From an uncultured Flavobacteriales bacterium (lineage in GTDB: Bacteria; Bacteroidota; Bacteroidia; Flavobacteriales_D; Crocinitomicaceae): a DNA stretch of 8,119 nt. The translations under genes and the position numbers were made by a program. This document shows positions 1 through 5,808 of the stretch, piece after piece; position 1 is the first letter of the stretch, and the number at the start of each line of letters is the position of its first letter. Under the pieces are notes generated by a model. The model was not told the DNA's origin. It did not search any database and was given only the letters and a program-made list of their open reading frames with translations. The DNA is taken from NCBI GenBank assembly GCA_905479845.1, contig CAJQOB010000315.1, positions 1 through 8,119 of the forward strand, given 5' to 3'.

Positions 1-47
1 AATTCTGTTGTTTGATTGGATGTGATATTATTAAAAATGCGTTTAAC

Positions 48-148
48 CACAAAGGCACGGATCAATCGAAGATTGATACACAAGGGACTACCATTCCGTA
101 AACTAAACACAGCTTTGTGAGAGAACTTGTTCGACTTGCGCCTTTGTG
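48..148. repeat. Non-coding leader region with an inverted 9-mer and a small hairpin
   Basis: The first 298 bases hold no convincing gene on either strand. Two structures are visible. The 9-mer cacaaaggc at 48-56 recurs inverted as gcctttgtg at 140-148. Between them, atcaatc (61-67) and gattgat (71-77) form a perfect 7-bp stem around a 3-nt loop. The text around the first arm (aaccacaaaggcac) resembles a word I recall seeing in intergenic spacers of Bacteroidota genomes, so this may be one copy of a dispersed intergenic repeat; that link is from memory and not shown here. No tRNA, riboswitch or CRISPR pattern is seen in the rest of the spacer. Confidence 0.4.
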
Positions 149-298
149 CTAAAGGAATCAAGTGATAATTGTCAACAAACGCAAAACTAAGGGAGCAAAC
201 ATTCAATATATACCGTCACAGTTAAAATCAACCAGAAATTTTGTCTCTCCATCTCTTCCAAACTCAGAAACATTAACTTTACCGTAAATAGAACTTAC

Positions 299-1249
299 AT
301 GCTACAGCGATTTATATTTCTCTTTTCCATCATTTTAGTTTCAAATGTTCAGGCTCAAACCAGAACCATTGCATTTTACAACGTTGAAAATTTATTCGAC
401 ACACTTGATCACCCTGTGAAAAATGATAATGAGTTCCTACCTGATGGATCGTACGAATGGACATCTGAGCGATATCAAGCTAAGCTGAAAAGAATCAATC
501 AAGTAATTGATTCGCTTCAAGTTCCGATGATTTTAGGTTTGTGCGAGATTGAAAACAAACAAGTTGTCCAAGACCTAGTTGATGCAGGTTCAATGAAAAG
601 CACTCATGGTGTTGTTCACTTCGAATCTTTGGATCAACGTGGAATTGATAACGCAATCGTTTTCGATAAAACAGTGTTAACCCTGGAAGATTCGGGAATC
701 ATTCGATTTGACATGCCAGAACCAAGTTCTCCTTCACGTGATATTGTTTGGGCAAAATTTAGTCGAGGAAAAGATACAATTCTAACCATGGTAAATCACT
801 GGCCGAGTCGTCGTGGTGGACAAGTTGAATCGGAACCTAAGCGAATGGTTGCAGCGATCGCAGCTAGTGAATTCATAGACTCCGTTCTCAATGAGAATAA
901 GAAAATGAACCTTATTTTCTTGGGGGATTTGAATGATTACCCAGATAACAGAACAACGCAAATGGTTTCCGAATACCTCAAACCAATGATTATTGAAAAA
1001 TCAGGAAAGTATGGAGGTTCTCATAATTACCGTGGAGAATGGCACATCCTTGACCACATGATGGTTTCCAAAGCATTTCTAAAGAAGAAAACGAAGGTCA
1101 AAAAGAAAACTGCTGAAATCTATACTCCTGAATTTTTGTTGACGACGTACAAAGGAAATATTGTTCCTAAAAGAAATTATGGTGGACGAAAGTATTTGGG
1201 AGGATACTCTGATCACATGCCTATTCTGATTGAGGTGAAGATGAAGTAA
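299..1249 (+). CDS. Secreted endonuclease/exonuclease/phosphatase family protein
   Basis: This 316-residue protein has the EEP (DNase I-like) fold found in Mg-dependent nucleases and phosphodiesterases. Residues 1-19 are a signal peptide, with likely cleavage after VQA before Gln20, so it acts in the periplasm or outside the cell. Family motifs appear in order: FYNVENLFD (26-34, with Asn28), GLCEIEN (80-86, with Glu83 as metal ligand), VNHWPSR (165-171, His167), GDLNDYP (209-215, Asp210 and Asn212) and SDHMP (304-308, with the catalytic Asp305-His306 pair). All key residues are present, so it is probably active. Its length is normal for the stand-alone bacteroidetal form, and no C-terminal secretion domain follows. 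The substrate is unknown; an extracellular nuclease is likely but a lipid or sugar phosphatase is possible. A TAACTTTA stretch (274-281) could be a weak -7 promoter element. The stop lies 6 bp from the stop of the convergent gene. Confidence 0.9.
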   Translation: MLQRFIFLFSIILVSNVQAQTRTIAFYNVENLFDTLDHPVKNDNEFLPDGSYEWTSERYQAKLKRINQVIDSLQVPMILGLCEIENKQVVQDLVDAGSMKSTHGVVHFESLDQRGIDNAIVFDKTVLTLEDSGIIRFDMPEPSSPSRDIVWAKFSRGKDTILTMVNHWPSRRGGQVESEPKRMVAAIAASEFIDSVLNENKKMNLIFLGDLNDYPDNRTTQMVSEYLKPMIIEKSGKYGGSHNYRGEWHILDHMMVSKAFLKKKTKVKKKTAEIYTPEFLLTTYKGNIVPKRNYGGRKYLGGYSDHMPILIEVKMK

Positions 1250-1255
1250 GCTTAT

Positions 1256-1825
1256 TCAACAGCACACCACCTTATTTCTCAAGGACGACCAAATTGCTTG
1301 TCCCTTTTCTGTAATCAGAATAATATGAAGTAGACCCAATAGAATTGCTCCCGGCAGAATATTAACGGCTATAAAGTCCAATAAATCAGCTCCAGAGCTG
1401 GCATTCGTCGCATGAACTAGGGTAATTGATGATTCAGAGATGACCAGTTTCGTGCTCAGCATAAGAAAAATGGCTGCAAAGTGAAATCCATTCGCCATTA
1501 AGTGTAGAATATACTCCGTTCGAGGTAATCCCCCCATAAACTCACGGCTTTCTTTCTCAGAATAGGCATCTACTGCAAGTACTACAAAATCGGCAAGGAT
1601 CAAAACAATACCAATCCAAAAGCTGACAGGATCGTGATTAAGAAAAATCGTCCATACTATTGCAGGAAACAAAAGTGCTCGAATGGTATGCGTTGTGTGT
1701 TCAAATTTACTTTCGGTTCGTCTGAATAATTCATACTTCCAAAGATGAAGGTACGCTCCATCGTAAGTGGCTAGTAGCATAAACGCGATAATACAAAATG
1801 CGGTCAAATAATAAATGATATCCAT
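1256..1825 (-). CDS. Conserved-looking polytopic membrane protein of unknown function
   Basis: I do not recognise this 189-residue protein. It has about five hydrophobic segments (roughly 3-20, 48-63, 67-88, 110-130 and 150-172), so it is an inner-membrane protein. Charged and His residues cluster at membrane edges in motif-like runs: DGAYLHLWKYELFRR (22-36), EHTTHTIRALLFP (42-54) and EKESREFMGGLPRTEYILH (90-108), followed by Asn112 and His115. Such a pattern could bind a metal or heme, or form a polar active site in the membrane, but this is inference from spacing only. The protein ends in two cysteines. It is the last gene of a minus-strand group, 72 bp after a Crp/Fnr regulator, with a CRP-box-like site in the gap, so control by that regulator is plausible. 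The ATG at 1825 directly follows a 22-bp palindrome, and no Shine-Dalgarno sequence is seen. Confidence 0.8.
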   Translation of the reverse strand: MDIIYYLTAFCIIAFMLLATYDGAYLHLWKYELFRRTESKFEHTTHTIRALLFPAIVWTIFLNHDPVSFWIGIVLILADFVVLAVDAYSEKESREFMGGLPRTEYILHLMANGFHFAAIFLMLSTKLVISESSITLVHATNASSGADLLDFIAVNILPGAILLGLLHIILITEKGQAIWSSLRNKVVCC

Positions 1826-1847
1826 GTGTTCAATGTTGATTCAACAC
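1826..1847. promoter_or_regulatory. 22-bp imperfect palindrome abutting a start codon
   Basis: The sequence follows the pattern GTGTT-n-AAT-nnnn-ATT-n-AACAC, with 8 of 11 positions matched in each half. Its right half also contains a tight GTTGA-t-TCAAC palindrome. It sits directly next to the ATG of the membrane protein on the minus strand, inside or at the start of its leader. It could be an operator, or a small hairpin masking the translation start. The size fits a dimeric regulator such as the neighbouring Crp/Fnr protein, but nothing ties the two together directly. Confidence 0.35.
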
Positions 1848-1875
1848 AAATATCCAGCAAATCGGCTTTAGAAAA

Positions 1876-1891
1876 ATTGACAAATGTCACA
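1876..1891 (-). promoter_or_regulatory. CRP-box-like site upstream of the membrane protein
   Basis: Read on the minus strand this is TGTGA-CATTTG-TCAAT, matching the classical TGTGA-N6-TCACA layout at all of the first half and at TCA of the second. It also contains a perfect TGACA-tt-TGTCA dyad (1878-1889). A weak -7-like octamer, GATATTTG, lies downstream at 1854-1847, and a start site near 1840 would put the box centre about 43 bp upstream, the distance used by class II CRP activation. Bacteroidetal Crp/Fnr proteins need not use the E. coli consensus, so this is only a candidate. Confidence 0.3.
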
Positions 1892-1897
1892 AAAAGA

Positions 1898-2479
1898 TTA
1901 CCGAACCACTTTTGCCCGTATTCTGCTGATTGTTTCCCTGGAAATCCCCAGATAAGAGGCGATATATTGAACAGAAACCCGCTGTATAAGTTCTGGTTCC
2001 TTATCCATTAAAGCAAGGTACTTTTCCGACGCTGTTGCGAAATTCATTGCACTCACACGATTACTAAGTCGAATACACTCAATCTCGGTCAATTCCCTTC
2101 TCAACTGGCTCCATGACTCATCGATTTCTATGAGTTTCATCATGTCCTTTCTTGATAATTGAAGAACTGTTGATTTTTCCAAAGCTTGAATGTACTCTTG
2201 AGACGCAGTATCATGAACGAAACTTTCGAATGAACACGCAATGGACTTCTCTAAACAGAAACATGTATTGACCTCATTCACATCCTTCAAGTGATAGTTT
2301 CTCAAAAGGCCACTAACTGTAAAAAAGATAAAATTGCTCTTCTCTCCTTCTCTGAGCAGAATTTCGTTTTTCTCAACTTTACGGTACTTGACAAGGTCTC
2401 TGCACAAATCGAATGATTGATCGCTCATAGAAACAATCGAATTCAAATACTTCTTAAAGACACTTAGTGCTTCATCCAT
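1898..2479 (-). CDS. Crp/Fnr family transcriptional regulator
   Basis: This 193-residue protein is a cytoplasmic DNA-binding regulator. Residues about 20-115 form the cyclic-nucleotide-binding-type beta barrel (EILLREGEKSNFIFFTVSGLLRNYH at 39-63 is typical). A long dimer helix follows, and a C-terminal helix-turn-helix covers 168-190 (VSVQYIASYLGISRETISRIR). The run SEKYLALMDKEPELIQRVS before it is the usual hallmark of the short Bacteroidetes branch of the family, whose effectors are mostly unknown. The length is normal. Cysteines at 26, 73, 75, 82 and 135 do not match the Fnr iron-sulfur pattern, so oxygen sensing cannot be claimed. It lies 39 bp after the secreted protein gene and 72 bp before the membrane protein gene, all on the minus strand, so the three may share a transcript and a regulatory circuit. 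Confidence 0.92.
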   Translation of the reverse strand: MDEALSVFKKYLNSIVSMSDQSFDLCRDLVKYRKVEKNEILLREGEKSNFIFFTVSGLLRNYHLKDVNEVNTCFCLEKSIACSFESFVHDTASQEYIQALEKSTVLQLSRKDMMKLIEIDESWSQLRRELTEIECIRLSNRVSAMNFATASEKYLALMDKEPELIQRVSVQYIASYLGISRETISRIRAKVVR

Positions 2480-2518
2480 GCCTAAATATAAAACTTTGAA
2501 TTTTGCCTGGTGAAAGAA

Positions 2519-3898
2519 TCACTTCTCAGACTCAAGATTTTCATTTGGTAAGGAAACCGTTCCCGCTCCAAAAGAATAAGGTAATCGTTCTTTCCACAGG
2601 TGCTTCTTGTCAATAGATTCGAATTCGCGATAGACGTAGTATACGTAGTTACCGTCAATTTTGATGTGTTCCGCGTAACGCTTATTCAACTTGACCTGCT
2701 GTGTGACTTCTCCAGTCTTGGTGTCAATCCAACCGAGGTAACTGTAGCCAGCTCGATCGTAGAGCGCGTAAATTTCTCCTGTTGTTCTATCTTGGATCAA
2801 GTGTTTTTTCCATCCCGTTTTTTTTGGTTGATAATGATGAAGTAAGGAAGTACTATCCAGTTTTTCACCATCGGCTCCATAGGTATACAACTTATCCTTG
2901 TAATAATCGAATACGAAAAGTGAATCATTTCTATGAAACAGCGGCGCGTACACTTCCTTATAGTAGATACTTTGCGTGAAGTAGTTTGCTCCAACCCAAA
3001 TCTCAGCGTCAATTCCTGTTTGAATCTCACGATTCTTTGCCCACAATTTCGTGCGAATATCTACCCATTTGTATTCTGCCCTGTAGAGCTCCATCATGAG
3101 TTCATCTTCAATCCCTACAATTTTCATGTAGGTTGAATCGAGTTGATCGTACGCAAAATACTCGAATGCTGGATAATCAGGATTAAAGGTTGAAAAGTAC
3201 ATTTTGGATGTATTCGTATCCACGATTGGCGCAACGTACTTTGTGAAATAATCCTTGTCTAGGTTCGAAATAGAGATCTTGTCCCTTTCAACGTGTATTC
3301 CGAAGACGCTTTCTTTACATACTACGTGAGGGTTACCACGATAGTCACGAACTAAATCTGTCGCTATACCAGGAACACTGAAGGTATTCACAACACGCGA
3401 TCCATCGTACAAAAGGAGTTCGCTCCCCTTTTTCAATCGTTTAGGATAAGTTAGAAGAACGAGTCTTCCATCTTCCAAAATTTCAAAATCCTGAACATGC
3501 AAGCGCTTTGATTTGTACACCACTTTTGGAATTCCAGGAGCCACCACAATGTTGTCATCCAATATCTGAACCCTGATAAAGTTCATTTCATAATTAAAGA
3601 CAATAGAATCGTATTTATAGCTCTTCGAAATTTTCAAGGTTTTATAAATCCCATCATAAGCGTTATGCGTAATACTTGCATTGATGTTCGTTCCAACCTT
3701 TGTTTTAAGGATAAAATGACCATTTGCCGACTGAAGTATCTTTTTCTCTCCGTTGAAAGTAAATGTACCATTCGCATTGTTGATCGGATCCCCCTCCTTC
3801 GAGTCCGTTAATTCAATTACAACTACAACCGAATCTTGTGCTCCAACGTAATTTGAAGCGAAGATTAATCCAAAAGCTATTAATAAGTATTTCATCAT
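2519..3898 (-). CDS. Secreted protein of unknown function, beta-rich, possibly propeller-like
   Basis: I do not recognise this 459-residue protein as a named family. Residues 1-20 form a signal peptide (hydrophobic core, then YVGA before Gln21), so it is exported. Residues about 23-110 look like a beta-sandwich of the carboxypeptidase-regulatory type: an opening run of Val, a DPINNANGTFTFNG turn region and a TKVGTNINASI strand. From about 125 to the end there are repeated short strand pairs with aromatic and Gly/Asp turns (for example EILEDGRLVLLTYPKR and KIDGNYVYYVYREF), suggesting a beta-propeller. No catalytic motif, lipobox or T9SS C-terminal domain is visible. Two adjacent ATGs (3898 and 3895) are possible starts; no Shine-Dalgarno sequence decides between them. 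The gene heads the minus-strand group with the Crp/Fnr regulator, and a large dyad lies 72 bp upstream. Confidence 0.8.
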   Translation of the reverse strand: MMKYLLIAFGLIFASNYVGAQDSVVVVIELTDSKEGDPINNANGTFTFNGEKKILQSANGHFILKTKVGTNINASITHNAYDGIYKTLKISKSYKYDSIVFNYEMNFIRVQILDDNIVVAPGIPKVVYKSKRLHVQDFEILEDGRLVLLTYPKRLKKGSELLLYDGSRVVNTFSVPGIATDLVRDYRGNPHVVCKESVFGIHVERDKISISNLDKDYFTKYVAPIVDTNTSKMYFSTFNPDYPAFEYFAYDQLDSTYMKIVGIEDELMMELYRAEYKWVDIRTKLWAKNREIQTGIDAEIWVGANYFTQSIYYKEVYAPLFHRNDSLFVFDYYKDKLYTYGADGEKLDSTSLLHHYQPKKTGWKKHLIQDRTTGEIYALYDRAGYSYLGWIDTKTGEVTQQVKLNKRYAEHIKIDGNYVYYVYREFESIDKKHLWKERLPYSFGAGTVSLPNENLESEK

Positions 3899-3969
3899 AT
3901 ATTATATAGATGCCAAAACTGTTCCATTTCCACAAATCGATGCTGTAGAATTCTCAACTCATCGTTATA

Positions 3970-4024
3970 TCGAAAATTTAACTTAATCATTAACTAGTAG
4001 TTAACTCAGAAGTGAAATTTTCGA
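3970..4024. repeat. 55-bp concentric palindrome in the spacer between mdh and the secreted-protein gene
   Basis: All arms share one centre at base 3997. The outer arm tcgaaaattt (3970-3979) is perfectly complementary to aaattttcga (4015-4024). One unpaired base on each side separates it from actt (3981-3984) paired with aagt (4010-4013). Five unpaired bases per side follow, and then the core ttaacta-g-tagttaa (3990-4004), a perfect 15-bp odd palindrome. In total 21 of 27 positions per arm are paired. It is AT-rich and neither edge has the T-run expected of a terminator. It could be a multi-site operator for the secreted-protein gene, a cruciform-forming element, or a remnant of a small palindromic mobile repeat. 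Confidence 0.65.
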
Positions 4025-4074
4025 AAAGCCTCGATTTGAAATTTCTTCAGTCATCGCTTGACTTAAATTCTTGT

Positions 4075-4116
4075 TCAAAAAAAACTCCTCTACCTGTTAA
4101 AAACAAATAGAGGAGT
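4075..4116 (-). terminator. Intrinsic terminator of mdh
   Basis: A perfect 9-bp stem, actcctcta (4084-4092) with tagaggagt (4108-4116), encloses a 15-nt loop in which tgtt (4095-4098) and aaca (4102-4105) extend the pairing past a 2-nt internal loop. On the minus strand the hairpin is followed by a run of eight T, or seven if the closing pair is counted in the stem (A-run at 4077-4084 on the plus strand), and begins about 20 nt after the mdh stop. A-runs on both sides of the stem would also allow termination on the plus strand, although no plus-strand gene ends there. Confidence 0.88.
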
Positions 4117-4136
4117 AAAAAAAGCGTTTGAGCAAA

Positions 4137-5075
4137 TTACGCTCCTACGTTCATATTATCTAATACACTCATTACATTACGAACAGCTTCAACTGATTCA
4201 GCCAATAGAGCTTTCTCGTCTTCGTTCAATTGTAATTCGATGATTTTTTCGATTCCGTCTTTTCCAAGAACTACTGGTACACCCAAGTAGATATCTTTCA
4301 AATCGTACTCACCTTGCAACCAAGCACAAACTGGGAAGATACGTTTTTGATCACGTACAATTGCTTCAACCATTTGCGCTGCAGCAGCTCCAGGAGCGTA
4401 CCATGCAGATGTTCCAAGTAACTTAACGATTTCTCCACCTCCGAACTTCGTACGTTCGATGATTTCGTTCAATTTTTCATCAGAAATTAATTCTGTAACT
4501 GGGATACCACCAACTGTTGTGTAACGTGGAAGTGGAACCATTGTGTCTCCATGACCTCCCATCAATACCGCTTGGATATCTTTTGGAGAAACATTCAATT
4601 CCATTGCTAAAAAAGAACGGTAACGTGCAGTATCTAATACTCCAGCCATTCCAAATACTTTGCTTGAATCAACTTTCGCAGTCAAGAAAGAACAGTACGT
4701 CATTACGTCCAATGGATTTGAAACGATAATGATTTTAGCGTCTGGTGAGTACTTTACAATGTTCTCTGTTACCATTTTCACAATACCAGCATTCGTCGCG
4801 ATTAAGTCGTCACGAGACATACCTGGTTTTCTTGGCAACCCAGATGTAATAACAACAACTTCAGAGTTTGCTGTTTTTGAGTAATCATTTGTTGAACCAA
4901 TTGTACGAGAATCGTACAAGTTAATTGGAGATGTTTCCCAAATATCTAAAGCTTTACCTTCAGCAAATCCTTCTTTGATATCTAATAATACGATTTCATT
5001 CGCAATTTCTTTGTGAGCTAATACATTCGCGCATGTTGCACCAACGTTTCCTGCTCCTACGACCGTTACTTTCAT
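4137..5075 (-). CDS. mdh: Malate dehydrogenase (NAD-dependent)
   Basis: This cytosolic TCA-cycle enzyme interconverts malate and oxaloacetate with NAD. The 312 residues are full length for the LDH-like (type 3) MDH common in Bacteroidota. Visible landmarks are the Rossmann motif GAGNVG (7-12), Asp32 for the adenosine ribose, the substrate loop RKPGMSRDD (82-90) with Arg82 giving malate rather than lactate specificity and Arg88, SNP (119-121), VLDTARYR (146-153) with Asp148 and Arg151, and GGHGDTMVP (173-181) with catalytic His175. The codon use looks stronger and more uniform than in the neighbouring genes, as expected for a highly expressed central enzyme. It has its own -7 element upstream and a strong terminator 20 nt after the stop, so it is probably transcribed alone. 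It diverges from the sigma-factor operon. Confidence 0.97.
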   Translation of the reverse strand: MKVTVVGAGNVGATCANVLAHKEIANEIVLLDIKEGFAEGKALDIWETSPINLYDSRTIGSTNDYSKTANSEVVVITSGLPRKPGMSRDDLIATNAGIVKMVTENIVKYSPDAKIIIVSNPLDVMTYCSFLTAKVDSSKVFGMAGVLDTARYRSFLAMELNVSPKDIQAVLMGGHGDTMVPLPRYTTVGGIPVTELISDEKLNEIIERTKFGGGEIVKLLGTSAWYAPGAAAAQMVEAIVRDQKRIFPVCAWLQGEYDLKDIYLGVPVVLGKDGIEKIIELQLNEDEKALLAESVEAVRNVMSVLDNMNVGA

Positions 5076-5118
5076 GTGTTGTTATTTGATCTAAATTATT
5101 TATCTATTTCTAGCCGAG

Positions 5119-5126
5119 CAAATTTA
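5119..5126 (-). promoter_or_regulatory. Bacteroidota-type -7 promoter element for mdh
   Basis: On the minus strand this reads TAAATTTG, an exact match to the TAnnTTTG -7 consensus of Bacteroidota primary sigma factors. It implies a transcription start near 5112 and a leader of about 37 nt before the mdh ATG. A TTTG in the -33 direction exists but is only 12 nt away instead of about 20, so the upstream element is not confirmed. Confidence 0.5.
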
Positions 5127-5237
5127 ACACATTTGTTCCAAAAACCCTTATTTTGCGACAAGTTTTAATGGAAATAAAAAAAACTGAGAATCAAGGCAAC
5201 GCGATAAACCAAAGCGCGTCTAACTAACGAAACAAGA

Positions 5238-5807
5238 GTGGAGAACAAAGAGCATTTAAAGCAAGTAATAAGCGGTTGTCTCAAAAACAATCGGCGCTCT
5301 CAGGAAGAGCTGTTTACTCTTTATTATGGTAAGATGTTGAGTGTTTGTATGCGTTACACGACAGACAGAGACTCGGCGGAGGAAGTTCTACAGGAGGGTT
5401 TCATTAAGATCTTTGACAAATTAGAAGCGTTTAATTACAAGGGTTCATTTGAAGGATGGATGCGACGGATAATGTCGAATACGGCAATTGACAGCATTAG
5501 AAAATCAAAAAAGAATCCAGTGTTAACAGATAAAGATGAGGATTTTAAACTCGGAGCGGAAGACCCAATGGTCATCAGTGAAGAATTTGAAGCCCTCGGA
5601 ATGAAAGCTGAAATGGCAATGGAAGCAATTAATCAATTGTCGCCTGCATATAAAACGGTTTTCAATCTGTATGTTTTGGAAGATTATAGCCACAAAGAGA
5701 TTGCAGAAATCTTGGGAATAAGTGAAGGAACATCGAAATCTAATTTATCAAAAGCAAAAGTGAACTTGCAGAAGGTCTTAAAAGAAAAGTTCATGAACAT
5801 TGATTGA
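5238..5807 (+). CDS. ECF-type RNA polymerase sigma factor (sigma-70 family)
   Basis: This 189-residue alternative sigma factor directs RNA polymerase to a specific promoter set. Region 2 covers about 24-90 (ELFTLYYGKMLSVCMRYT, then DSAEEVLQEGFIKIFDKL and the promoter-melting stretch FEGWMRRIMSNTAIDSIRK). A short acidic linker follows, and region 4 covers about 125-180 with the helix-turn-helix SHKEIAEILGISEGTSKSNL (151-170). The start is GTG: an in-frame stop lies at 5205-5207, no ATG comes between it and the GTG, and the family's usual N-terminus (ISGCLKNNRRSQEELF) needs it. The stop is 1 bp before the next gene's ATG, so the two are almost certainly co-translated, as for a sigma factor with its membrane-bound regulator. 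Its target genes are unknown; self-regulation would be usual for this class. Confidence 0.94.
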   Translation: MENKEHLKQVISGCLKNNRRSQEELFTLYYGKMLSVCMRYTTDRDSAEEVLQEGFIKIFDKLEAFNYKGSFEGWMRRIMSNTAIDSIRKSKKNPVLTDKDEDFKLGAEDPMVISEEFEALGMKAEMAMEAINQLSPAYKTVFNLYVLEDYSHKEIAEILGISEGTSKSNLSKAKVNLQKVLKEKFMNID

Positions 5808-5808
5808 T

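Noticed and set aside
1826..2011. 61-codon plus-strand open frame across the end of the Crp/Fnr gene
   Set aside because: It is antisense to the well-supported helix-turn-helix coding region and covers the palindrome and spacer; the peptide looks random.
2797..3030. Short frames on both strands inside the secreted beta-protein gene
   Set aside because: They overlap a continuous 459-codon frame with signal peptide and consistent coding character, and have no recognisable features.
5132..5155. TTTG plus TATTTTG as a promoter for the sigma-factor operon
   Set aside because: The -7 word is one base short of TAnnTTTG and the spacing to TTTG is only about 13 bases instead of about 20.
5199..5219. 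Inverted acgcg/cgcgt upstream of the sigma-factor GTG start
   Set aside because: A 5-bp stem with an 11-nt loop is too weak to call an operator or hairpin without comparative data.
5800..5808. TTG start that would add Met-Ile-Asp to the sigma-factor partner
   Set aside because: It would overlap the sigma gene, while an ATG at 5809 begins the typical MKEPIEELFK N-terminus one base after the sigma stop.
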